Origin: Hetaerina americana
Lineage: Eukaryota; Arthropoda; Insecta; Odonata; Calopterygidae
DNA: 64,000 bases
Reading direction: 5' to 3'
Assembly: GCA_022747635.1 (NCBI GenBank)
Contig: JAKTNV010000004.1
Span: 86,075,552-86,139,551 of the forward strand
Under the pieces are notes generated by a model. The model was not told where the DNA came from. It was given only the letters and a program-made list of their open reading frames with translations, and made no database searches. Positions 1 through 12,100 of the stretch are shown one piece after another (position 1 is the stretch's first letter; each line of letters begins with the position of its first letter). A program made the translations under genes and the position numbers.

Positions 1-399
1 ACGCCTCGTCTATTTTAAGCCCCCAGGTCTACCGTAGCTTGTTACAACCCTGACTAGACCCTTGAATTTGGTTGTCTTTTTCTGGCCGAGACACGAAAAA
101 AAAAACATTAAATTACCCTCGTCGACTCGCGTGAAGAAAAAAAAAGAATCGTACTTCAACGCCGGACTGAATAAGAAGTAGTGAGTTGTCTGGTAAGACG
201 GGGATGAGTCCACGAGATGGCATTTAGCCCACGAAGCCAATCTGGACCAACTGGCGGATATATTCCATGAGGGCTGGATGATTGACGGGGAGGGCTTGAG
301 CCAGAAGACTACTCGCGCGCTCTTCCTTCAAATGAGGAAACCTATGGGTCATCGCGCAGTTTAACAACCTTCCCGAGGAGCGTTGCACCGTCCTTGACG

Positions 400-525
400 T
401 GTTCTCCGCGTACGGCTCACCAAGGCAACCGGATACCTCGGTAGAAAAAAACATTATCTCGGGAATCGAACCGCGGGATAAAAAGGCAGGCGGGGGAGGT
501 ACTTTATCTATGGACGGGACGAGAC
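400..525 (-). mobile_element. Possible tRNA-like SINE remnant
   Basis: The minus strand contains GCGGTTCGATTCCCGAGAT (B box near 456-475), a near-perfect match to the internal promoter of tRNAs. It is preceded by CCGCCTGCC, an anticodon-arm-like string seen in SINE heads. The A box about 38 bases upstream (TAGATAAAGT) is poor. The element boundaries are not visible. Confidence 0.35.
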
Positions 526-1643
526 GAATTTGTCGTTCGGGCGGACAATTGTACAATGAAGTAAAGTGAGAAAATACGCTCACGTTCACCATCAGTATCG
601 AACACCAGGGAGTCGTGACTGGGGATTCTTGAGCAAGGGGTGTTTGTTACGCGGCGATAGTTTTGGCTTAGTTGGAGGGGGATTGAGAAGAATAGTGTGG
701 TATAAACGTTGAAAAAAAATTGGCAGCACAATATTAAACTGAGCATCACAATTATTGGGGTCCATCAAACTACTATGACGCTAGAACGTTCAATTTTCAT
801 TCTGTTAAAAACTACTGCGATATTATTTCTATGATCGATACGGCGATTGATTTCATTGTATGATCCCGAAAATTAAAAAAAATTATATTATTTCCAAAAG
901 AAAATACTCCCAGAGGGAAAAATGGCTCGTGGTTGGACGTGAATAAGATTAAATTAAATTGGATCTTTCCTTTGCGCAATTTCTTTTACACGGGACTGAA
1001 ATCATTTTCTACTATTTCGGAAAATGAATTGAGTCTTCGCATGTGTCGGGAATAAAGTCATTTAAAAAAGTACTTGTCTTGCAAATGTACAAATATCCAC
1101 GGAAGGGAATGTCGGTCAAGTGAATTAAATGAGTGCGTGACGACAATTAACGTCAGCCTCTAAGATCTTTGGCCGTCCCCTACACAAGCGGCCCCCAATT
1201 GGAAGGATGTCTCCACAAAATTTAACGTCTTGCTATGACACTTTGGCAAATTAGACCCGGTGAGCTTCCGAACTGCAATAACGTGTCCTCCAGCCTCCTC
1301 GTTAGCAGAGAGTTGGCGAAATCCTCGATGCCAAGAAGAGACACACAACAACAAAAGACTTGTCTTGAGGATCGAAGAACGAAAAAATATAGTTCACTCA
1401 CGCTAGCGTCACAAACTAAAGTAAATGACGCTTGTTTTCGCATTAAAAAGATACATTAGCACATCCCTTGCTGCCCTTACATAAGAACAAAACAGCTAGC
1501 GATCATCTACCAAATTAAGGCACGAAAGAACGAAACAGTGTAGATTATGGACAACGAGCACTCATAACTCACTAACTCACGCCTCGAGCAGTAAACACTC
1601 AAAATTCAAAAATTAGTGACCATACATAACATGAATCTCATCA
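526..1643. other. Unassigned AT-rich DNA
   Basis: No repeat terminus, RNA gene or coding remnant recognised. Sequence just below 1644 may be the decayed continuation of the LINE fragment. Confidence 0.5.
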
Positions 1644-1830
1644 GTAGATCTTCCGTCCTTCCAATTTAAGCAAGAGATTTAATCTGTATTTTAACACTTG
1701 CTCCGTGAGTGGTTCCCAGCCTAGCTCTTCTAATATTTTGGATACGCTACTAAGTTTATCATAACAATGTTTGCCAAATCTAGCTCCTCAACGCTGCTCG
1801 CGCTCCAATTCGGCAATGAATCCAAATTTA
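1644..1830 (-). pseudogene. LINE reverse transcriptase C-terminal remnant
   Basis: Read on the minus strand from about 1814 to 1644, 57 codons with one internal stop give AELEREQR*GARFGKHCYD, then KLSSVSKILEELGWEPLTEQ, then VLKYRLNLLLKLEGRKIY. This matches the pattern just after the catalytic palm of jockey/CR1-type LINE polymerases: L-E-x-x-Q-R-R-x-A-R-F, an S-S-V-S-x-x-L-x-x-L-G-W-E-P-L stretch, then R-L-x-L-L-x-K. The conserved E-E-L-G-W-E-P-L core is intact. It is a decayed fragment: one stop, neither end preserved, no active site. Same polymerase region as the fragment near 36.8 kb, but divergent in sequence, so a different copy or subfamily. Confidence 0.8.
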
Positions 1831-2862
1831 TCAAATTAATTTCACTTCCACATTTTAATCCACCCACAAGTTGAAAAAAAAACCCGAGAAGTCATGCCAG
1901 CCCGAGCAACTGATGTAGGGAATGAAAAAAAAGCTTACAACAGAGTTTACGCGACACTGTTTGATGATAAACAATTGGTTTATTGAAAGTTGTAAACAAC
2001 GTTTCTTAAGCATTTCATCATGATCGCATCGATATACCGAAAAAACACCTTAATTACGATATGGAAAGACAATAGTTGCCCCACACAATAAATTAAACTT
2101 TTGCGACGAATTTCGATACGGAGTTAACTTATAATGAAATGAGAGTTCTGCCAACTCAAATATATATTTATTGTACTTCTAAATTATACCCTAAAATCTA
2201 TCGAAATGGTTTATAGCAGCAGGCTATTATCAATACCGGGCATGCAACATCAAAATTTGAGTTTTACTCAATTTGAAGTTTAAATATATGAAGGTAAAAT
2301 CAGCCAAATATATACTACGTTTGTTTTTTCTTCTGTTCGCAACATATCCCACGAGTGGGGAATTTTAAAGATGCACCAGAGAACCTACTTAAAACACCAC
2401 ACGGCAGAGGATAAGCGATTCCACGAATAACGCGAACTTGAATCCACTTACCGAAAGCACGAATTGAACGCCACAGATTTTCAGAGGCGGTTTCATCAAA
2501 GACTTCTGTATCTAATAATAACATGAATTCGAAGCATAAAGAATATTTGCACAATACACGACGATAAGACTTCAGCGCCGTTAAGGATATAGAGTTATAG
2601 AGACTCGAATCTTGAGCCCCCCCCTTCTCTCCCCAGCCCTGAGAAATCTTGGGATTCGAACAAAGAAAACCTAGGCGGAGGCGGCATCAATCGAAGACGA
2701 GATAACGGTATTATATCCGCTCCAGGCAGGGGCCCTTAACTTCCTCCCTACTCCTCACACCACCGTACACCGACAACCGCGAGATTTCGATCTTGGGCCG
2801 GATGGGCAGGAAGGAAGAGAGGGCCGGATACACACACCTGAACGTCTGTGTGTGTGAATGTT

Positions 2863-2865
<3 letters not shown>
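1831..2865. other. Unassigned AT-rich DNA
   Basis: Contains GGCATGCAACATCAAAA (2239-2255), a 17-mer also present at 44149-44165, and a run of 8 C (2617-2624). No gene seen. Confidence 0.5.
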
Positions 2866-2920
<55 letters not shown>

Positions 2921-2968
2921 CACACACACATAGATATATATATATACACACACACATGTCTGTGTGTA

Positions 2969-3022
<54 letters not shown>
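2866..3022. repeat. Compound (TA)n/(CA)n microsatellite
   Basis: (TA)n to 2916, then CA-rich sequence, TGTG, and a second (TA)n ending at 3022. It produces artificial Tyr-Ile frames on both strands that are not genes. Confidence 0.97.
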
Positions 3023-3027
<5 letters not shown>

Positions 3028-3215
3028 TATTTAGCATTAGTCCGAATATAGCACATTTTGGCCTTTAAGTCGAACTATTATCAATGATAACAATGGTCAC
3101 ATTTACAAACACCCAAGCTCAAGGGTGGAGGAAAACCCATCCATGCGGGAATCATCGAACCCGCGACCCTTGGAATGGCAGACGAGGACGTTACCCCGTC
3201 GCCACCTGAGTCGGC
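3023..3215 (-). mobile_element. tRNA-derived SINE between (TA)n tracts
   Basis: On the minus strand the head reads GCCGACTCAGG, then an RNA polymerase III A box TGGCGACGGGG (plus positions 3194-3204). A B box GGTTCGATGAT (3151-3161) lies about 43 bases downstream, the spacing of a tRNA. A non-tRNA body of about 110 bp follows and ends in GCTAAATAAATAAT running into (TA)n. The 3' tail of short AT repeats is typical of SINEs. A second (TA)-rich tract starts about 15 bp beyond the head. No coding potential; it would depend on a LINE for mobility. Partner unknown. Confidence 0.75.
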
Positions 3216-3292
3216 AACATACTCGATTATATACATATGTATGTATACCTATATATGTATATATACTATGTATATATTTATGTATTTTTATG

Positions 3293-3393
<101 letters not shown>

Positions 3394-3789
3394 GTGTGTG
3401 TGTGTATAAGTTGTATTGAGTAAAACGGATATCGTGGGACCGATTAATCCAGCCCCCTGGTTTCGTCCCGCCCCTCTCCCTCCGCGAGGGACAAATATGA
3501 CTGAATGGAGTGGTCTACCTAAACCATCAGTCACCATTAATATTGGGAAATCAAGAGAGTGTAACGGAATAGCGGAGGGGTGGAGCGATGGGAATCCACG
3601 TAAAAGTGTGAGCTATTTATACTTCGTTGGGTCCTCGAGCCGAAAACACACAGAGAACAATCGAAAAACTAAAACTTCATCGAGGGTGAGTGGAAGGGAG
3701 TCTTAGAACACCAGATATAAGGGTGATCACAAATATTTTGCTTGGGTCTCATTTTGTTGCCGGGCAATCCAAACTGTTGCACGTGAGAT

Positions 3790-3900
3790 TATTTAACTGC
3801 AGTTCTGGTCACGAATCGTGCGAAGGAAAAATGATTCCTTACATAGGTCTGTTCGGCACTTAATTTCCCTTCTGTTTGTGGTATAGCCTGCCTTGAGTAT
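3790..3900 (-). pseudogene. LINE polymerase C-terminal fragment (FFxRTIRD motif)
   Basis: On the minus strand the codons read K-E-S-F-F-L-R-T-I-R-D-Q-N-C-S then stop, between about 3843 and 3795. This matches the K-x-S-F-F-P-R-T-I-R-D-W-N motif close to the C-terminus of jockey/CR1-type LINE polymerases. Sequence extending to about 3715 and 3930 may belong to the same copy but is too diverged to delimit. Confidence 0.72.
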
Positions 3901-6900
3901 GCGGGTATAATATTATCCACTCCGTCTCATCTTTAAACTCGAATGATTCGCAGTAGTGAACAGTTTTAGCCACGCATGTATGTTCATGCTTCAAGTCGCT
4001 CCGAACCTCGTGTATGTCCGAGAATAATGTAGAACTTTCTCTTCGTTTAAAAACGACCTTTCACGAAAACAGAAAGCTTTACCCTCCATGGTTTTCATTA
4101 TTTCTCCGCATCTCACTACATTTAAAGATAAATAAATATCAGAATTATTAACGCGCATATTATACGCCACATGAATTTGCCATGCTCAACCATGCGGCTT
4201 TGAAATATGGAACATTCAACTGTCGAACGAATTAAAAAGGAAAAACAAGTTAAGTTTTCCATTATTTACACTCTTTTAATTGTGTCCCTCACCCCACGAC
4301 TTCTATTAAATGAATCCTGTAATCAGTTATTTCTCGCACAAATCTATTTAGGAGGGTCGGTCGCGGTTTCAACAATTATCAAAACAGTCGGTTATCAACT
4401 TGAAGTCTGCGGTCGACACTTTAAAAATATGTTGATGTGGAAAAGGACTAGGAAAGTTTCATTTCTATCCGATCAATTTTCACTAAGCCTAAACTTGCTG
4501 CCCCCTGGCCATGACTGGGGTTCTGCCATTTCCAGTTTGTCAACGAGTGTGGACGGGGGAAATATCGGAGTGGCACATTGCTGACCTCGTAGGGGATAAT
4601 CGCATCATCAAAGAGTGCCGCGATGTATTTAGGATTCACACACTCCAAACGGCCATCGTGTTCAGCGCTCCCGCTTGATCCACAGTCCGGCGAAGATAGG
4701 TAACGGGCGACAAGGGGGGAAAGTTGCCATCCCCCCCCTAATCACACTCGAGAGAGAGAGAGAGTCCATTGAAGTTGAAACACTATCCTACCCTCCCATC
4801 CCATCATCCCATTGACTCATTTGGACCCGCGGTCGTACCCAAATTGACCCTTCATGTTTAGGGGGACTCGACTCGACGGACGTAAGCCGAACATGGACTC
4901 CACGGAATTCAATCGAAATTCTCCGAGACCCACGGATGAATTAAATCAAAACACTCACGCCTCTTACTTCATCACGGCTAGAAAAATGACGAGAAAAATT
5001 AGACGCCTTAGAATTCTTTCGATCTCGTCTCCGTGCACCGGGAATGCAAAACCACGCACTGACACGATCTCCAAACTCAACGTTGGCTGAACTGACGAGG
5101 GGTTTTGTTAATAAGACAATTGACCTGCGGCGGAAAGAAACGACAAACCTACATCTCTATCTAAATAAAAATCCTTGTCGCTATACATCGAAGATTCACA
5201 GTAAAAAAAATCGCAGAACAAATTTGACAAGATAATGTAGAAGCGATATTTCATCAAATTCCTAATCAAATACAACCGACATCCAGCAGCTTATATCTCT
5301 ACTGATAACCCACGTGCAGCTCGTGACTCAGTACGTATCAACACTGAATGCCTCGTTTACCTCCGAAGTTGTTTGAGTTTCTCTCAAATACATTCGCCTT
5401 TCGCATATTCGAGGCGACCCTCCCTTCCCTCCCCCCTCACCAACCGGAGGTACGGGCTTTGAGCATGCACGTCCCCTCAGGACGGACTTGGACGCCGAAC
5501 TTAAACGTATCATTGCGGGGAAATAAACCCCATGCTGCCGTGACCGTGAATCGAAACGATTCTATGGGTCGCGCCTCTCGCGTGGACACGCGCAGGTTAA
5601 ATTCAAGTGCGCAACGTTCCCGAGGAACACGCGCGATTGATCCCAGTTGAAAGAAAGCCTTTAGCGTACGGAGATAATCTCTCGCGTCACGAGAAGACAT
5701 TTGTTTTTTTCCGTAGATTCCGATCGAACGACGCGCACAGTGGGCGCTCTTCCACGCGGGTGCTCCAAACCTCAAGGGGACGCTAAGTACGGCGGATCTA
5801 GGGATTTCCTCAGGTGATCTCAAGTTCGAACACTACATCTACGAGCACTCTGTTGGAATAACTTTTCAAAATACGGAACTTTCATTTCACTATTAACGCG
5901 ACAAATAGATAAGAATTAAGGATTAAGTCATTAACAACCGGACTACTTAATCCAATTACGATTTGGCCACACGCCGAGGCCCCATTCAGAAATAAGGCGT
6001 TTCATTTAAAATAACCTATCATAACAATATATGCAATCCAAAAGTATCTAACCAAATGGATCGCGACGATCGCCCTGAATACATGCCAGTGTTTTTTTTT
6101 GTTTTTTTAAACATTTATTACAAATTCCCTCGAATATTCTTCGTCGGTATAAATTAATAAACATCTACCCCGAGCACCGTGAGGGACAAATCAAATGTTC
6201 GAGGTTGCGATAGCTTTGGTGGAAAACTTCATCCAAACGATAATACCAGCGAGAGCACACCCCCACGACTTCTGAATTATTACTCGTACATAGGTGTGAG
6301 GAGCGTTGCTTCCAAGAAAATTCACTTTTATCTGATAAGTCTTATAAGTAAGCTGAAAAGTGCTGGCATACTTATGTATTCTGAGCAGTGAACATGCTTC
6401 TTCGTGCTTATGAAACCACTCAGCTAATCAATTGCGTAAATTCAAGGCGTGATATTGCGGAAGGCGAAAATAGTAACTCGCTATATAATCACACTTGTCT
6501 ACTACACACAGTAATGGAATCGGGTGATTGTTTAAAAAGCTATACACTCAGATAATTAGCATTTGGTGAAACATACGTCGATGCTCAATTTTCTGCCAAT
6601 GTTCACTCCCATTGTCATTATCATCAGAGCTATCCTATTATGATATATCTACGTCTGACCCTGCATGCGATTATTAAAGTAGGACATTCTTACCTTAAGG
6701 GGGATAAAAATTGTCAGAGGGGATGTGGGGGCAGGAATTACTCCTATGCGAGGAAAGATATTCGGGAGTCAATATCCCGTCAACTAGCGACCTCTCTCAT
6801 TTATGTAATGCAGGAATTATTCCCTTCGCGTCAGCGTTGAAATCCAACGATTATCGTTACAGATCCAATGCAGCCCTCTAATCTATTCTTCTATCGAGAA

Positions 6901-7632
6901 TCTAAGCGTACCTATAAATGTTTGATCCAAAACATCTTAAATTCAGCAGACAAACTTTAGGAACCACGCGAGTTCCGAGGTTTTCCGAAAGGAATGTATT
7001 ATTTTACGGAAATATTTTCATTACTTTCCCGGCTAGAGGCAATTCTCTTTGACTCCTCCGTCGAAATGCTTCAGAATGCGATCTAGACCGAGAACGGGAG
7101 TGCATCCAAAACGGTGAATCAAGTGGGGAATCAAGTCGGAGGACTTCCGAAGTTAAGTGAACAGGAGGAATAATAAATCGCGGAAGAAACGGAGCGGAGA
7201 ACCGCAGAGAAGAAATCCTCGCATTAATTATTGAAAGTCATCCCTATGATGATAATTATGATAACTCAACATCCGCAAAACTGAGTAGCCACCATAACTT
7301 TACTTTTTCCGCTCCGAAGCCGACCAAATCTAGTGCGACGCGCAAATCTCTCGTTGAACGCAACAAGCGGAGATAATCGAAGCGTTCACTTAGAATAACT
7401 GCATCCGTAATTTTATTTACAAAAAGGATTATTCTGCATTGGTGAAAGCCATGAGTTACTTCCGCTGAAAAAAACCCTCAAAAAATAGCCCTTTTAACAC
7501 GCGACAATTCAGCTTTCAGAACGTAAAATTATTCGAATTGAATTCATCAAATCAAAATTCGAAACGTATGCGAGTACTTCACTGGAAAAAATTACACACA
7601 CTGGGCAGGCGTCTTCCTTCACCTAAATCCAC
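3901..7632. other. Unassigned DNA
   Basis: A moderately CpG-rich part at 5400-5830 is open on both strands without recognisable protein. A (GA) run lies at 4750-4764. No gene seen. Confidence 0.5.
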
Positions 7633-7682
7633 GCAATACCCTGCTGGACGCCAGCGAGTGGCGGGAGATGTTAGGGCACCCT
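7633..7682 (-). mobile_element. LINE 3' tail fragment
   Basis: CAATACCCTGCTGGACGCCA, then GCGAGTGGCGGGAGATGTTA: inverted tail with several substitutions. Confidence 0.5.
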
Positions 7683-9026
7683 TTTAAGTATTCAATTAGA
7701 AATAAATACATATCTTTGTATAAACAAACGTGAACAAATACGAACAAACGCACACAAGCGCAAAAAAATACACACATTCATACCTATTTACATTATGCGG
7801 TGACGAGTGTGCTCGAATCAAGTTATTAATTTTGTTTATGGAATTTGCAAAGAGAGTTTGGTTAATTCTGATTTTCTCATGATTAAGTTAGAAAAGAACG
7901 CAAACTGGAATCTATCAGCGATAGTATTTATCTTGATGGTCCAATCTGCCAATGCCATGAGGAGGCGTAATAATTCTCTCGGCTTCAATAGAATATCACT
8001 CGTTCTGTACCTGTCAAATATTCTTTGTCTTGCTTGCACTCTTCCCGAGTCTAGGGGCTCCCATCACAACTCTTACCACCCTAACTATACATCCATCCCG
8101 TCTTCACCCAAGAGACCGAGACACTATAACTTGCATCATCCTCAGAGAGAAGGAATAGGACCGGGGGAAAAGGAAGTTTCATATATTACCGTGGCAAGGT
8201 AAACGGGGTGGGAAATCATACGACACATTCGTGCGCTGCAACCGTAATCATTCCCTATCCTCCCCCAAGGCAGCTAGCTCTATGAGAATTGTGGAAATTG
8301 GGTAGAATGTCTCGATTCCCAAGCGCTCGTGAAAGAAACGGCCGCTGCTATTTAAGTGACCGCAAAGAGAAAGAGGGTGGGGAGAAAGAGAGAGGGGGGG
8401 GGGGGCGTTTTCATTTGTTTCGACGACTTCGCGAGACCGGATTGGTCTCCCTTAAGGAATCTAAAAAAAAGTGCTTTTACAAATCGCACTCGGGTCGTGA
8501 GAAATAGGGCGAGGGAATGAAAACAAAAACAAGTAACTCCAAATCAATTTCCCACTACCGTTGAATTATTCCGTTTGAATCTCGACCTCCTTCCGGCTGC
8601 ATTTTTTAAACGTGTCGATGTGATTGGACGGAGTAAAATTAATCTGTTGGTGGGCGAACGAATTACTGCCCATTTCGTGAAGAATCGCTTTGAATGAATG
8701 GGTGGACCGAATCATATTACCATTCGATAATCTGGGTTAGGAGACATCGGAAGCATCAAGTGCGACTGCATTACGTGAATGACCCGAACTTTAAGAAAAA
8801 TATAAATCATACGTCTGAAACAGATGGAATAAAGTTATTGCCACATTATACTGTCAGGCAATACTTCACTGAGACAAAGTGAAATTTGATGGAGAACCGA
8901 TAGACACAAGAGATCACTTTCCTGTCGAACAAATCAAGTTCTGACCAATGGTAAATATCACATACGAAAACTTACATTCTTCGAGGTCATTTATAAGCAT
9001 TCAACAATTACTCTAACATCTGCTAG
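7683..9026. other. Unassigned DNA
   Basis: A plus open frame at 7807-8202 (131 codons) has no recognisable domain. A run of 12 G lies at 8394-8405. Confidence 0.5.
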
Positions 9027-9080
9027 CCTAATACCCTCCGCTACACGCCCTTGCAGTGTAGTGTGGTGGCTTGACGGGTA
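9027..9080 (+). mobile_element. LINE 3' tail (left arm of an inverted pair)
   Basis: CTAATACCCTCCGCTACACG then CCCTTGC, a short insertion (agtgtagtgt), then GGTGGCTTGACGGGTA. It matches the family tail in plus orientation. Confidence 0.65.
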
Positions 9081-9090
9081 CACAGCTACA

Positions 9091-9135
9091 CACTACCCTG
9101 CAACCCGCCGCAGAGATGCGTGGCGGGGGGTACTG
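9091..9135 (-). mobile_element. LINE 3' tail (right arm of an inverted pair)
   Basis: CACTACCCTGCAACCCGCCG, then a loop, then GATGCGTGGCGGGGGGTACT: the family tail in minus orientation, about 10 bp from a plus copy. The two 3' ends face each other. Confidence 0.65.
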
Positions 9136-12100
9136 GAAAACCAGCATTTTGCATGAATATATAGACATATATTTTTTTTCACGCACAAACAAGTACACTA
9201 CGACAGGGAACGACTACATGCCTATCTATGTCGCGTAATAATGGATACATTCGATTAGTTTTAAGTTTTGCCTTTGCCGTAAGCTTTAAAGAGTAGGATG
9301 AAGATTGAATTACACGTCTCCTCCTTGAGAACAACAGGCTGCTTTGCTCCTTGGAAGCAATGAAACAAACGGAATGACGAAGCCATACCCCCCATCCTTC
9401 CTCCCTAAAACCCAACTAGTCCCATTTACAGTAACGGGAAAGGGAAAAGGAATTGGATCTTTGTGGCTTTAGACAAGGTCGAGCAACTAAACGGTGCCTC
9501 TATCCCAGTCTATCCAATGAAGGCCACAGGGAACGACCATTCCCTCAAAAGAGCATTGTGCTTCATCACTCGAATGAAACCATTTCGTTCAGAATCAAAG
9601 ATAGATCCTCGAAGACAACGAAGTTCTTTCAAGCCAGGAAAAAAACGTCTCTACAGTGTCACTTGTCTAAGACAGCGGCCCCGGATACTCTCGAGTGGAA
9701 AGAGGAATCCCTAACATGACACCACCAAACCTTGCCCTCCTGAGCCGGACGCGAATGGCATGTGACACGGGAGAAGGAAAACATAAAATTAAAGGTCAGG
9801 AGTACGCTCTTAGATAAACGATCCCGGGTGATCGAGGGGGAGGGGGTGGGGGAGAAGGTCGGCATGTCCACATTCGCCATTCTTCAATCGTTCGTAATTG
9901 CCGGGGGGAGGCGGGGGAATTGGCAATGGGGAAACCACTGGAATTATAATTTTTTCATGATTTCCAGAGAACTCCGGAAGTAGGGAAAAAGGTTAGTTCG
10001 TGGAAAAGAACCGAAGGAATACGTATTTTACGCAAGGTAGACGGACTTGGGGACGTGTATGACACTGGAGAAAGCGACTGGAATTCGTCACTCCGACGGT
10101 CCATTTCCGGGAAACTAGAGTGGCTGGATCGAGAAAGAGGGAGATGAAAGAGTTTTAAAGACTCCAATTAGCATTGGCTCAGGGAAAAAAAACACCCGGG
10201 GACGGAAACTGAACCACGGAGATTTAGTTTTCCAAGCGAACGTTCGCATTCACCGACTCATCCACGATTCTTAATCCAGAGCGAATCGAATTTTTTTTTC
10301 ACTTTTTATTTTCGGTTTATGATGAACGAGAGGACACAAAAAATAAGGCATTCGCAAAGGCCAATCAATAAACCAAAATTTCTCAAGGTTACGCTTCTCG
10401 GACTGGCAGTCATAGTAATAGCTGGAGAGAACATGGAGGAACTGTTTCTCGAGAATATGCCGCTGCCATCTTCTCATCTTTGAGGACTTGAACGTCGATG
10501 AGGGTCTGCAATTTATATGTTTGGCTCATCAGACGGGACGTCACATAATCGCTGGGTTCCATCGGAGAGGGAGGGGGGAGAGGACTAGGGGCAAGTGGAT
10601 CGCAATGGAGGGTGGACAATGCGCATTACGCAGGCCGCTTTACTTCCACCATCGCACAATTTAAATTAACGAGACGATCATGTTGCAATTACTGAAGACC
10701 ACGAAGAAAACCAATGGGTTGGTAAAATTCTGTATTATAAGTGGGGTTATGGGAATGTTACAAGATATCGCTAGGGGGAGACGGCCCAGGGGTCCAGATT
10801 TGTCCGAAAAAAGTGTTGGCGCGACTGAAGGAAGCACCCAAGCACAAATTCAGTGGTTTACGGGAATCGGGGGGGGGGGGTCATATCCAGTAGTTTGCGC
10901 GGCTGATGTGGGGGAGAGGGAAGGGAGAGAGAGAGGGGGGGGGGGGGTTACGGCCTATCATTAAATTCTTCAACCGCGGTGCCTCATCATCCCAGTACAC
11001 ATATTTTTTTCGCGCGTTCGCAAAGCAGAACATCGTTAGAACGCCAATTGCTTTTACCCGTGTCCTTTCGTCCTCGCGGATCAACTCGAATCTCAAAGGA
11101 CGGACATTGATGTAATTTTACTAAATCCCCAGATTAGATAAAAAATTACACGGAAATGGCATATTTAAAAAAATATGTTCGTACAAACTGATAACGCGAT
11201 ATGAAATACGAGACAAAAAGTATTTCTATCGTGAAACTCAGTCCATCTCTTTAATTTATCTTTTATGAATTAATTCCAACACGGAAAATGTGCATGACTA
11301 ATGAATTAACATTTATTTAATTCGCTACGCGTAATGATGCCTTAATTACAAAACAATGGCTCCTTCGTCCTCATCTACATGGCACACTGAAAACAAACGT
11401 AGAGGAGTGAGGCCGGGGGGTTGGTGATTCAGCCCCGGGGTTTGTCGTGGACTCCATCGCATTAAAATTGAACATTGCTCAAATGTTAAGTTATTCATGT
11501 CAGAACCTCGACTACGACACTGGTTACATCTCCCGCGCCCAAACTGTGCACTCACAAAATCCCTTCAGCGTGAGATCCGCCACCCCTCTTATTTAACCAC
11601 TTGCAAGTTCACCCTGCCAAGCAGTTACGCAGGGCCTGAGTATTATCTGCCCACCAACCACCACCCTAAATATCGGGGGTAGTTCTCGAAGTCATGAAGA
11701 GAGAGGGATGGTAGGAGAAAGGGAGAGAGCGAGAGTGAGAGGGGAAGAGGAGAAGCAAGGGAGGATTGAAGCACATACTCTGAGAGGAAGGAGCTAGGGG
11801 AGGGGGAAGCAGGGAGGGCGGGAGGGAGAGGGAGGAGGAGGTGCTGCCGGGGAGGTTGTAGACTCGCTTCCAACCTCCTGACTGGAATGCGGCGCCCCGA
11901 GGGGAAGGGTGAGCAGGGGAAGGAGGAGGGGGGGGAGAAAGAGTGATAAAGGGGACGACGAGCGGTGTACCCGAACACCGGCCGGCGACGGGCTTCCCGG
12001 CCGGCAGAACGGTGCGCTGGTCTCCCCTACCGTTCTTCTCCCTCATTCTCGCATCTTCTTCCACACTGTAATTTGTCTCCCGGCTTAATGCTCCGCTCGC

